NCBI RefSeq assembly: GCF_001306035.1
Contig: NZ_LGCM01000017.1
Location: forward strand, 1 to 36,069
Direction: 5' to 3'
DNA from: Levilinea saccharolytica
Lineage (GTDB): Bacteria; Chloroflexota; Anaerolineae; Anaerolineales; Anaerolineaceae
DNA: 36,069 nt
Of this stretch, positions 15,684 to 22,999 are shown piece after piece. The notes under the pieces are model-generated. The model made no database searches. It had not been told where the DNA came from and saw only the letters and a list, made by a program, of their open reading frames with translations. Position numbers and translations under genes: made by a program. Each line of letters opens with the position of its first letter. Position 1 is the first letter of the stretch.

Positions 15684-17067
15684 TTTGCGCGAGCTGCCAT
15701 CGGTGGACCAACTGCTGCAAACCCGCACAGCAGCAGAGCTGGTGGCGGGGTACGGACGCGGGCTGACGCTGCGCGCTATCCGCGAGACGCTGGCGCAGGT
15801 GCGGATTGAATTTCAGGCAGGGGGGACTATTCCACAGGGGACTTTACTGCTGGAACGGGTGAGGATGCGGCTGGAGAGCTGGCTGGCTCCGACCCTGATG
15901 GCTGTGATCAACGCCACAGGGGTTGTGCTGCACACCAATTTGGGACGCGCGCCGCTGAGCCGCGAGGCGGTGCGGGCTGTGCAGGTGGTAGGCGGGGGCT
16001 ATTCGACCCTGGAGTTTGACCTGCCCAAAGGCAGCCGGGGATCGCGCAGCGTGCATGCGGAAGCCCTGCTGAAGTTATTAACCGGCGCCGAGGCGGCCCT
16101 GGTGGTGAACAACAACGCGGCGGCTGTGCTGCTGGCGCTGAGCGCTTTGGCCAAAGGCAAGCGGGTGGTGATTGCGCGCAATCAATTGGTGGAAATCGGC
16201 GGTGGCTTTCGCGTGCCGGATGTGATGCGCCAGTCGGGGGCCAAACTTGTAGAGGTGGGCACCACCAACCGGGTGCATTTGCGGGACTACGAGGATGCGC
16301 TGGATGGACAGCCCGCGGCGGTGGTGATGCGCGCACATTCATCCAATTTTCGCATTATCGGCTTCACCAGCGAGCCGGAGTTTAAGGATATTGTCCAGAC
16401 CGCGCATGGCCGCGGGGCCGTGGTTTTGGATGACCTGGGTTCAGGAACTTTCCTGGACACGGCGCGTTTTGGATTGGCGCATGAACCCACTATTCAAGAA
16501 GCGATGGAGGCTGGTGCGGATCTGATTTGTTTTTCGGGGGATAAGCTGTTGGGCGGTCCGCAAGCTGGCATTGTGGTGGGAAAAGCCGAACTGGTGGCAA
16601 AAATAAAGAAACACCCGTTGGCGCGGGCTGTGCGGGCCGATAAGCTGTGCCTGAGCGCGCTGAGCGCCACGCTGACGCATTACCTGCGCGATGAGGCCGA
16701 ACGGGAGATCCCTGTGTGGCAGATGATCGGTTACACGCCAGAGGCGCTGCGTGCGCGCGCCCTACGGTGGGTGGAAGAAACCGGTCATGGTGAGGTGCTG
16801 TCCGGGGAGTCCACCGTGGGTGGGGGCAGTTTGCCGGAGGAAACCCTGCCGACTTATCTGTATGCGCTTGCCGTGCGGCAGCCGGGGAAATTTTTGGCGC
16901 GCCTGCGCAAAACCAACCCGCCCATCATCGCCCGTATCCAGGAAGATCGGGTGGTTTTTGACCCTCGCACGGTGCTGCCGGATCAAGAAGGGGCTTTTTT
17001 GGTCGGACTAAAAAATGTTCTGAACGAATTTAAATCCCAACTCAACCACGATAGGAGCGCAACATGA
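15676..17067 (+). CDS. selA: L-seryl-tRNA(Sec) selenium transferase SelA
   Basis: A PLP enzyme that converts seryl-tRNA(Sec) to selenocysteyl-tRNA(Sec) with selenophosphate. ATG 15676 starts MSDLRELPSVD, the family-type N-terminus (463 residues; E. coli enzyme 463). Visible motifs: INATGVVLHTNLGRAPLS (about 78-95), VVNNNAAAVLL, the acidic VVLDDLGSG stretch, and the PLP lysine in SGDKLLGGPQAG (Lys290, E. coli Lys295). It overlaps the small membrane protein by 8 nt and the M24 gene by 4 nt. No selB, selD or tRNA(Sec) is visible in the window, so the rest of the pathway must lie elsewhere if the gene is active. Confidence 0.93.
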   Translation: MSDLRELPSVDQLLQTRTAAELVAGYGRGLTLRAIRETLAQVRIEFQAGGTIPQGTLLLERVRMRLESWLAPTLMAVINATGVVLHTNLGRAPLSREAVRAVQVVGGGYSTLEFDLPKGSRGSRSVHAEALLKLLTGAEAALVVNNNAAAVLLALSALAKGKRVVIARNQLVEIGGGFRVPDVMRQSGAKLVEVGTTNRVHLRDYEDALDGQPAAVVMRAHSSNFRIIGFTSEPEFKDIVQTAHGRGAVVLDDLGSGTFLDTARFGLAHEPTIQEAMEAGADLICFSGDKLLGGPQAGIVVGKAELVAKIKKHPLARAVRADKLCLSALSATLTHYLRDEAEREIPVWQMIGYTPEALRARALRWVEETGHGEVLSGESTVGGGSLPEETLPTYLYALAVRQPGKFLARLRKTNPPIIARIQEDRVVFDPRTVLPDQEGAFLVGLKNVLNEFKSQLNHDRSAT

Positions 17068-18314
17068 AAACTGACCTGGATCAATTGATGGCAGAGAACG
17101 GCATGGATGCCATGCTCATCACGGGTCCGCTGCAGCACAACCCTTATATGGTGTATTTAACTGGCGGCGGGCATGTGACCCAGGCCGATTTGATTCAGAA
17201 GCGGGGTGAGGCTCCGGTGCTGTTCCACGGCTCGATGGAACGGGATGAGGCTGCCAAAACCGGGCTGCAAACGCGCAGCTATTCGCTGTACCCGTTTGCG
17301 GATTTAATGAAAGAGGCCGAAGGCGATCGACTGTTGGCGATGGCGCTGCGCTACAAGCGCATGTTTGAGGATGTGGGCGTGACGCGCGGCAAGGTGGCCC
17401 TGTACGGCCAGACGGACATTGGCCGGGGGTACGCAGTTTTAGATCGGCTGAGCCAGCTGATGCCCGATGTGGAGCTGGTGGGCTACCCGAAAGAAGATTT
17501 CTTGCTGCGGGCGATGGCCACCAAAGAGGAAAACGAACTGGCGCGCATCCGGCGGATGGGCGAAGTGACCACCACGGTGGTGGGTATGGTGGCCGATCTG
17601 CTGACCAGCAGCCCGGTGCGCGGTGAGGTTCTGCTGCGCGCGGACGGTGAGCCTTTGACCATTCGCGATGTGAAGGCCAAGATCAATTTGTGGCTGGCCG
17701 AGCACGGGGCGGAAAACCCCGAAGATACCATTTTTGCAATCGGCCACGACGCGGGCGTGCCCCATTCCAGCGGCAACCCCACGGATGTGCTGCGGCTGGG
17801 ACAGACCATTGTCTTCGATATCTTCCCCAACGAGGCGGGCGGCGGCTATTTCTACGACTTCACGCGCACCTGGAGCCTGGGGTATGCCACGGATGAGGCG
17901 CTGAAGCTGTATGAACAGGTGCTGAGTGTGTACCAAACCCTGGTTTCAGAGATGGAAGTGGGAATGCACTTCCCGCATTATCAGAAGCGCACCTGCGAGC
18001 TGTTTGAGGCCATGGGTCACCCCACAGTGATGAGCCAGCCGGAGACTGAAGTGGGTTATGTACATTCGCTGGGCCACGGCGTGGGCTTGTTTATCCATGA
18101 GCTGCCCAGCGCGGGTATGCTGGCCTCACCTAAGGATATATTGATCCCCGGGTCGGTGTTCACCCTGGAGCCGGGGTTATATTATCCGGAACGCGGCCTG
18201 GGTGTGCGCATTGAAGATACCTACACCGTTACACCGGAAGGCAAATTCACTGTTTTGGGACCTGTGTTCCCTTATGAACTGGTGCTGCCGATGAAAAAGA
18301 CGGGCGGGCGCTGA
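17064..18314 (+). CDS. M24-family metallopeptidase (Xaa-Pro aminopeptidase-like)
   Basis: 416 residues with an N-terminal creatinase/prolidase-type domain (about 1-155) and a pita-bread catalytic domain (about 160-405). All five metal ligands are present: Asp252 (FDIFP), Asp265 (YDFTRTW), His338 (SLGHGVG), Glu369 (TLEPGLY) and Glu384 (RIEDT). Asp-Asp-His-Glu-Glu defines the dinuclear M24B peptidases that cut Xaa-Pro bonds from small peptides in the cytoplasm. Start ATG 17064 overlaps the selA stop (ATGA) and has AGGAG 6 nt upstream. Prolidase versus aminopeptidase P cannot be told apart by eye. Confidence 0.9.
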   Translation: MKTDLDQLMAENGMDAMLITGPLQHNPYMVYLTGGGHVTQADLIQKRGEAPVLFHGSMERDEAAKTGLQTRSYSLYPFADLMKEAEGDRLLAMALRYKRMFEDVGVTRGKVALYGQTDIGRGYAVLDRLSQLMPDVELVGYPKEDFLLRAMATKEENELARIRRMGEVTTTVVGMVADLLTSSPVRGEVLLRADGEPLTIRDVKAKINLWLAEHGAENPEDTIFAIGHDAGVPHSSGNPTDVLRLGQTIVFDIFPNEAGGGYFYDFTRTWSLGYATDEALKLYEQVLSVYQTLVSEMEVGMHFPHYQKRTCELFEAMGHPTVMSQPETEVGYVHSLGHGVGLFIHELPSAGMLASPKDILIPGSVFTLEPGLYYPERGLGVRIEDTYTVTPEGKFTVLGPVFPYELVLPMKKTGGR

Positions 18315-18352
18315 ACTTGAGACAAGGGATGGGGCGGCTCACAATGATTTAT

Positions 18353-18366
18353 GGTATAAATCGGAC
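18353..18366 (+). promoter_or_regulatory. Extended -10 promoter abutting tsaD (leaderless start)
   Basis: TGgTATAAA (18353-18360) is an extended -10 box. The ATG of tsaD begins 6 nt after it, where transcription itself would be expected to start. No Shine-Dalgarno lies between. No clear -35 is seen. Together these suggest a leaderless mRNA. Confidence 0.6.
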
Positions 18367-19413
18367 ATGAACGAGAAGATTACCAACGACACTTTTCCTG
18401 TACGGGTCTTAGGCATTGAGACTTCGTGCGACGAGACGGCAGCCGCCATCCTGGAGAATGGGCGCGCCCTGCATACCAGTGTGGTGGCGACGCAAATTGA
18501 TCTGCACGCCAAATACGGCGGCGTTTTCCCAGAGGTGGCCTCGCGCCAGCATGTTCAGACCATTTACGCGGTGGTGGAACAGGCGCTGCAGCAGGCCCAT
18601 CTGGGCATTAAAGACGTGGATGCCATCGCGGTAACCCGCGGGCCTGGGCTGGCTGGCTCGCTTTTGGTGGGAATGAACGCCGCCAAAGGGCTGGCTCTGG
18701 CTTCCGGTAAGCCGTTGGTGGGCGTGAACCACCTGGAAGGGCATATCTACTCGGCCTGGGTGCACCCGGCTGATATTCAAGATCCGCCACCCGCGCCGGA
18801 ATTCCCGCTGCTGGCTCTGCTGGTTTCAGGGGGGCACACCGAGCTGAATTTGATGACCGATCACCTGACGTATGAACGTCTGGGCGCTACGCTGGACGAC
18901 GCAGCGGGCGAAGCGTTTGACAAGGTGGCGCGGCTCTTGGGCCTGCCTTACCCTGGGGGACCTTCGATACAGAAGACTGCGGAGCAAGGGAACCCATTTG
19001 CCTTCCAGTTCCCGCGTTCTCGCCTGGAAGGCACCTGGGATTTTTCGTTCAGCGGGTTAAAAACGGCTGTGCTGCGCACGGTGAAGGAATATGAGCAGGA
19101 TACGCGGCCTTTGCCGGTGGCAGACCTGGCGGCAAGTTTTCAGGCGGCGGTGATTGATGTGCTGCTGACCAAAACCCTGGCGGCGGCGCGGAAATTTGGT
19201 GTGCGGCAGATCCTTTTGGCGGGTGGGGTTTCGGCGAACCGGCCGCTGCGCGAGGCTTTTCTGGCGCAGAAGGAATTCCCCGTGCAGATTCCGGCTTTTT
19301 CGCTGTGCACGGATAACGCCGCCATGATCGCCGCTGCGGGGCATTTTCGGTTTGTCCGCGGTAAGACCGACAGCCTGGATATAGACGTGATGCCTAACTG
19401 GCCGCTGTCATAA
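18367..19413 (+). CDS. tsaD: tRNA threonylcarbamoyladenosine transferase subunit TsaD
   Basis: The catalytic subunit that, with TsaB and TsaE, transfers the threonylcarbamoyl group to A37 of ANN-decoding tRNAs. The product is 348 residues. ASKHA-fold motifs: GIETSCDET at 16-24, GGVFPEVASRQH at 51-62, RGPGLAGSLLVG at 91-102, and the metal-binding His pair in NHLEGHIYS (His122, His126). The C-terminal LCTDNAAMIA holds the third metal ligand Asp. It stands alone after a 52-nt gap with its own promoter and no ribosome site. A 57-nt gap and T-run separate it from the sigma factor gene. Confidence 0.97.
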   Translation: MNEKITNDTFPVRVLGIETSCDETAAAILENGRALHTSVVATQIDLHAKYGGVFPEVASRQHVQTIYAVVEQALQQAHLGIKDVDAIAVTRGPGLAGSLLVGMNAAKGLALASGKPLVGVNHLEGHIYSAWVHPADIQDPPPAPEFPLLALLVSGGHTELNLMTDHLTYERLGATLDDAAGEAFDKVARLLGLPYPGGPSIQKTAEQGNPFAFQFPRSRLEGTWDFSFSGLKTAVLRTVKEYEQDTRPLPVADLAASFQAAVIDVLLTKTLAAARKFGVRQILLAGGVSANRPLREAFLAQKEFPVQIPAFSLCTDNAAMIAAAGHFRFVRGKTDSLDIDVMPNWPLS

Positions 19414-19470
19414 GCCGGGCGGTCTGTCACTTTTTTCGAACTAAGATCATCAAACAAGGTAGAACGCTGG

Positions 19471-20079
19471 ATGAATGAAGCGCCTTTATCATTGGAAGCT
19501 CTGCGCGCGGGAGACCGGGCCGAATTTGCGCGAATGGTGGCGCAGTATTCGCCGCAGGTGTACCGGCTGGGGCTGAAGATCACCGCGGACGAGCAGGATG
19601 CTGAAGATGTGCTTCAGGAAACGTTCGTGAGGGCGATGAAGGCCCTGCCGGGATTTGAAGGACGCTCCAGTCTGGCTACCTGGCTGTTCCGGATTGCCAC
19701 CAACGAGGCTTTGATGGTGCTGCGGCGTAAGAAACCGCAAGTGACTTTGGTGGAAGAGACTGGCGACGCGGACGAAGAAGAAGGCGTTCCGCACCCGCAG
19801 CAGATTGTGGACTGGTGCTGCCTGCCGGAAGCCGAGATGCTCTCCAGCGAAACCAAGGCCGAGATGGATCGGGCGGCGGCGGGGCTTTCACCAGCCCTGC
19901 GTTCGGTATTTGTGCTGCGCGATTTGCAGGGCTTGTCGGTGCGCGAGACGGCTGAGGTTCTGGGCGTGGCGGAGGCGGTGGTGAAGACGAGGTTGGTGCG
20001 GGCGCGGCTGAAGCTGCGCGAGGCGCTTTCGGCTTATTTTGGCGAGCGGATGCAGAAGGTGAGCGCGGATGAAGAATAA
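19471..20079 (+). CDS. ECF-type sigma-70 factor
   Basis: A 202-residue alternative sigma factor with only regions 2 and 4. Region 2 spans about 14-88, including DAEDVLQETFVRAMKAL and the promoter-melting SSLATWLFRIATNEAL segment. An acidic linker (EETGDADEEE) and a Cys pair (DWCCLPE) follow. Region 4 spans about 133-185 (LSPALRSVFVLRDLQGLS, then the helix-turn-helix VAEAVVKTRLVRARLKLRE). AAGG lies about 13 nt before ATG. The 3' end overlaps the zinc anti-sigma gene by 11 nt, the usual sign of a cognate pair. Target promoters unknown. Confidence 0.93.
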   Translation: MNEAPLSLEALRAGDRAEFARMVAQYSPQVYRLGLKITADEQDAEDVLQETFVRAMKALPGFEGRSSLATWLFRIATNEALMVLRRKKPQVTLVEETGDADEEEGVPHPQQIVDWCCLPEAEMLSSETKAEMDRAAAGLSPALRSVFVLRDLQGLSVRETAEVLGVAEAVVKTRLVRARLKLREALSAYFGERMQKVSADEE

Positions 20080-20320
20080 GGGTCACTGCGAAGACTTGTT
20101 GGCTTCCCTCTCCGATTACGTGGACGGAACGCTGGACGGTCAATTGTGTGAGGCGTTGGAACAGCACCTCCAGAGCTGCCACAACTGCACCGTGGTGGTG
20201 AACACCTTGCGGCGGACGGTGGAGCTGTATCAGCAGGAGGAGCCGGATGCCATGCCTGAGGCGGTTCACCAGCGGCTGCTGCACCGCCTGCAATTGGACG
20301 ATTTTCTGCACGAAGGGTGA
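20069..20320 (+). CDS. RsrA-like zinc-binding anti-sigma factor
   Basis: An 83-residue soluble protein with no membrane helix. The ZAS motif is complete: Cys7, then 25 residues, His33-x3-Cys37-x2-Cys40. The spacing equals that of Streptomyces RsrA (Cys11, His37, Cys41, Cys44), whose zinc is lost on disulfide formation, releasing SigR. An extra Cys27 could take part in redox chemistry. Overlap with the sigma gene (20069-20079) indicates translational coupling and a binding pair. By family knowledge it would hold the sigma factor inactive in reduced cells; the redox role here is inference from the cysteine pattern and the thiol genes downstream. Confidence 0.85.
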   Translation: MKNKGHCEDLLASLSDYVDGTLDGQLCEALEQHLQSCHNCTVVVNTLRRTVELYQQEEPDAMPEAVHQRLLHRLQLDDFLHEG

Positions 20321-20326
20321 GCGGCA

Positions 20327-20518
20327 ATGTTCTGTGCGTTACCGAAGCCGGATCCGAAGAGCGAGGGGAAGAGCCAAAGCCCCAAAACCGAGGGCATTTC
20401 CGACCTCCGCGCAAAAAGCATTTGCCCACGCTGCGGTCAGGGCGTTCTGGATTACGATGGAACCCTGAACCTGATCTGCCCGGTTTGCGGGGTGGTGGAG
20501 GGCGGCTGTTTTACTTGA
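20327..20518 (+). CDS. Small zinc-ribbon protein
   Basis: 63 residues. The N-terminal 30 are polar and likely disordered (Pro, Lys, Ser). The C-terminal half is a zinc ribbon with CPRC, a spacer GQGVLDYDGTLNLI, and CPVC, ending in EGGCFT. ATG 20327 is 6 nt after the anti-sigma stop, with GGGTGAG upstream, so it is likely in the same transcript. Function unknown; the ribbon could bind RNA polymerase, nucleic acid or serve as a redox-sensitive zinc site. A longer reading in another frame (20317-20568) lacks the ribbon and is rejected. Confidence 0.65.
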   Translation: MFCALPKPDPKSEGKSQSPKTEGISDLRAKSICPRCGQGVLDYDGTLNLICPVCGVVEGGCFT

Positions 20519-20532
20519 TAAACTATGGTGCA

Positions 20533-20549
20533 CAGCCCCGGTGGGGCTG
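20533..20549 (+). other. GC-rich hairpin between zinc-ribbon and oxidoreductase genes
   Basis: CAGCCCC and GGGGCTG pair across a 3-nt loop. No T-run follows directly (GGATGATTTTG begins about 6 nt later), so it is at best a weak terminator. It may instead be an RNA-processing or stability element between co-transcribed genes. Confidence 0.45.
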
Positions 20550-20580
20550 CGAACGGATGATTTTGTGAGGAGAAGACGGG

Positions 20581-21255
20581 ATGAGCCAAATGTTGGATGC
20601 CAATTTGCGCAAGCAGTTGAGCCAGATTTTTGCCGCCCTGGACCGTGAAGTGGGCGTGGCTTTCTTTGGCAGCACGGAAGAGAATTGCTCGTATTGTGAG
20701 CAAACCCTGGACCTGTTGGAAGAGGTGACCGCCCTGTCGGACAAGGTGCACTTGAAGTCCTACGACATCAACGAGGATGCGAAAATTGCCGAGGGCTATC
20801 ATGTGGATAAGGCTCCGGGAATTGTGGTTGGTGAGATGCGCGGGGGCGAAATTGTCGATTTGGGGGTGCGCTTTGCGGGAATCCCCGGCGGGCATGAATT
20901 CACCAGCCTGGTGCGGAGTATCTTGATGGTTTCAGCGGCCGATTCGGGCTTGAGCGCGGAGACGCGAGAATTTTTGCAGCAGGTCAAATCGCCGGTGACT
21001 TTCCAGGTATTTGTGACCCCCACCTGTCCTTACTGCCCACAGGCGGTGGTGCTGGCGCACCAGTTTGCGATGGAAAACCCTCTGATTGAGGCGGAGATGG
21101 TGGAGGCGATGGAATTCCCGGATTTGTCGGATCAATACGGGGTTTCCGGCGTTCCGCACACCGTGATCAACGAAGGCGCAGGCGAGATTGTGGGCGCCGT
21201 GCCAGAAGCGCAGCTGCTGGCAAAACTTCAGCAGGTCATTGAAGACGAAATTTAA
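20581..21255 (+). CDS. Two-CxxC protein disulfide oxidoreductase (PDO, glutaredoxin-like)
   Basis: 224 residues made of two thioredoxin-fold units. The N-terminal unit has ENCSYCE (Cys36, Cys39) and the C-terminal unit has TCPYCPQ (Cys149, Cys152) followed by the cis-Pro loop SGVPHT. This is the architecture of the cytoplasmic PDO family typical of thermophilic archaea and some bacteria, able to reduce, oxidise or shuffle disulfides. AGGAG precedes ATG 20581 by about 8 nt. Its position behind an RsrA-type anti-sigma makes it a plausible member of a thiol-stress regulon. Confidence 0.88.
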   Translation: MSQMLDANLRKQLSQIFAALDREVGVAFFGSTEENCSYCEQTLDLLEEVTALSDKVHLKSYDINEDAKIAEGYHVDKAPGIVVGEMRGGEIVDLGVRFAGIPGGHEFTSLVRSILMVSAADSGLSAETREFLQQVKSPVTFQVFVTPTCPYCPQAVVLAHQFAMENPLIEAEMVEAMEFPDLSDQYGVSGVPHTVINEGAGEIVGAVPEAQLLAKLQQVIEDEI

Positions 21256-21276
21256 CCCCATCAGGAGCGAAGAACC

Positions 21277-21702
21277 ATGGCGATGAAAGAAGGCAAGGTT
21301 ATTTGGAAACACGGGATGAGCTTCACCGGTTCGGGTCAGTCAGGTTTTGAGCTGCCCATTGGAACCGCGCCAGAGTTTGGGGGCGACAATGACGGCTTCA
21401 GTCCAATGGAATTGATCCTGATCGGCATGGCAGGCTGCACGGCTTTGGATGTGATGGCGATTTTGAAGAAAAAAGAACAGGATGTGACTGGTTTTGAGGT
21501 GGTGGCGCGGGGTGAACGTGCCGAAAGCCACCCGCGGGTGTACACCCATGTGCAGGTAGAATACATCGTCACGGGGCGAAATGTGCAGCGCGAAGCCGTG
21601 GAACGGGCCGTGGAGCTTTCGGAGACGAAGTACTGCTCGGTGCAAGCCATGATCAGCAAGACGGCCAAGATTGAATCGGTGATCACCCTGCGCGAAGCGT
21701 AA
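21277..21702 (+). CDS. OsmC/Ohr-family protein
   Basis: 141 residues, the usual OsmC length. Two conserved cysteines are in place: Cys54 (MAGCTALDVM) and Cys120 (TKYCSVQAM). In Ohr/OsmC enzymes this pair reduces organic hydroperoxides with thiol donors. The YhfA-like subgroup shares the fold but differs in activity, and the sequence (SPMELILIGMAGC, KYCSVQ) leans to that subgroup. AGGAG is 9 nt before ATG 21277; 21 nt separate it from the oxidoreductase gene, so they are likely co-transcribed. A terminator follows at 21723. Confidence 0.88.
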   Translation: MAMKEGKVIWKHGMSFTGSGQSGFELPIGTAPEFGGDNDGFSPMELILIGMAGCTALDVMAILKKKEQDVTGFEVVARGERAESHPRVYTHVQVEYIVTGRNVQREAVERAVELSETKYCSVQAMISKTAKIESVITLREA

Positions 21703-21722
21703 TTCACACAAGCAACCATGAC

Positions 21723-21754
21723 GAGCCGGTGAGGATATCACCGGTTCGTTGTTT
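21723..21754 (+). terminator. Terminator after the OsmC gene
   Basis: GAGCCGGTGA and TCACCGGTTC pair across GGATA (21723-21747, 10 bp with one G-T), followed by the T-rich GTTGTTT. It is 20 nt after the OsmC stop and just before the next promoter. Confidence 0.8.
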
Positions 21755-21758
21755 AATT

Positions 21759-21767
21759 TGGTAAAAT
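21759..21767 (+). promoter_or_regulatory. Extended -10 promoter of the GHL15 gene
   Basis: TGgTAAAAT at 21759-21767 with ATG 21780 only 12 nt downstream predicts a leader of about 6 nt or less. No Shine-Dalgarno is present. This is the same arrangement as at tsaD. Confidence 0.55.
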
Positions 21768-21779
21768 TACTCGACAATT

Positions 21780-22976
21780 ATGAAAAATCTACGCTTACTG
21801 TTCTTAATCGTATTGTTGGGGTTGGTCATCGCGGTGACATGGATGGGGGTGCGTGTGATGATTGGCACGCAGCCGGCCGCGGCTGCAAGCGAAGGGGAAA
21901 CCGCCGTGACACAGACGGTTGAGGTGGAAAAAGTGCCAACGATTCAAGCGAGCGTCAGCCCGCCGTATTCGCCCAGACTGGCCTGGTTCTATAAACCGCC
22001 CAAGGACGGCGATCTGGCTAAGATCGCCCAGAACTTTGATTTCTTCGTCCTGACAGGAGGGGATGAGGCGGAGCGAGAACGAATGCGGGAGGCGGGGGCG
22101 CAGGGATTCTTTTTGCAATATCTGCGCTTTGACGCGATTCTGGATATGGAAGACTGCCAGAAGCGCCCGTATCAGAATCAGGTGGCCAACCAGCCGGGAG
22201 ATTTCTGTTGGATTGCACAGGAGCACCCGGACTGGTTTTTGCTGGACGGGAATGGGCAGAAGATGAAGAACGACGGCGGCTATGTGATGATGGACCCGGG
22301 AAACACTGGTTGGCAGGATTTTTGGCTGGAACGAGCGCAGATGGGGCAAGAAACAGGCGGTTGGGACGGCATTTTCCTGGATAATGTTGAGGCTAACCTG
22401 GATAAGCGCCGGCGGGTGGGCGCACTGCCGGAGCGTTACCCGGATGAGGAAAGCTACCGGCAGGCGGTACTAGGCTTTTTGAAGCGCATTTATGAGACCT
22501 ACACTCGCCCCAATCACCGCCCGCTGTATGCGAATGTGTTGGATGTGGACAGCGCAGAAGAGCTGATGCCTTTTTTGGGGGCATTGGATGGGGTGATGGT
22601 GGAGAGCTTTGCGGTGGATTGGCAGGACGGCTATCACAGCCGGGAGACCTGGGAAAAAGAAATGCAGATGGTGGAAAGCGCGCAGCGCATGGGCAAACAA
22701 TTGATTTTGGTGGCCCAGGGCCGCCAAATGGATTTCGCCCGGCAGGAATTTTCGCTGGCGTCTGCCATCCTGGCGGATTTGGGCGGGGTCACATTCCGCT
22801 ACACGTACCACGAGGAATACACCACCGCCTGGCTGTATGATAATTACAGGGTGGAACTGGGCGGGGCTTTGGGCGAACGCTACGCTGCGGCAGGGGGCTG
22901 GCGGCGGGATTTTGAACGGGGCAGCGTGATGGTGCAGCCAGAGGCTGGAACGGCGGAGATCCGCGTTCAGCCGTAA
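21780..22976 (+). CDS. Membrane-anchored putative glycoside hydrolase (GHL15-like)
   Basis: 398 residues. An N-terminal signal anchor (about 4-24) is followed by a Ala/Glu/Thr-rich stalk, then a TIM-barrel-like domain from about 60 to 375. The pattern matches the hypothetical glycosyl hydrolase family 15 (Pfam GHL15): LAWFYKPP, FFLQYLRFD, a DWFLLDGNG strand, WDGIFLDNVE at 195-204 and DGVMVESF at 270-277. Asp201 or Glu204 and Glu275, at strand ends, are candidate catalytic acids. The protein probably acts outside the cell on a polysaccharide; substrate unknown. Its 3' neighbour (23-nt gap) is an asparagine-synthase-like protein, and both converge on the exopolysaccharide operon. Confidence 0.75.
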   Translation: MKNLRLLFLIVLLGLVIAVTWMGVRVMIGTQPAAAASEGETAVTQTVEVEKVPTIQASVSPPYSPRLAWFYKPPKDGDLAKIAQNFDFFVLTGGDEAERERMREAGAQGFFLQYLRFDAILDMEDCQKRPYQNQVANQPGDFCWIAQEHPDWFLLDGNGQKMKNDGGYVMMDPGNTGWQDFWLERAQMGQETGGWDGIFLDNVEANLDKRRRVGALPERYPDEESYRQAVLGFLKRIYETYTRPNHRPLYANVLDVDSAEELMPFLGALDGVMVESFAVDWQDGYHSRETWEKEMQMVESAQRMGKQLILVAQGRQMDFARQEFSLASAILADLGGVTFRYTYHEEYTTAWLYDNYRVELGGALGERYAAAGGWRRDFERGSVMVQPEAGTAEIRVQP

Positions 22977-22999
22977 TTTCAGGTGCAGAGGAGCTAGGC

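Noticed and set aside
20533-20549. Terminator before the disulfide oxidoreductase
   Set aside because: The hairpin is stable but no T-run follows directly, so it is listed only as a hairpin.
20317-20568. 83-codon frame starting inside the anti-sigma stop
   Set aside because: It overlaps the zinc-ribbon ORF in a different frame, has no domain and lacks the CxxC pairs.
15676-21702. Selenocysteine TGA read-through in genes near selA
   Set aside because: No gene here shows an in-frame TGA followed by continued homology; all products have normal family lengths.
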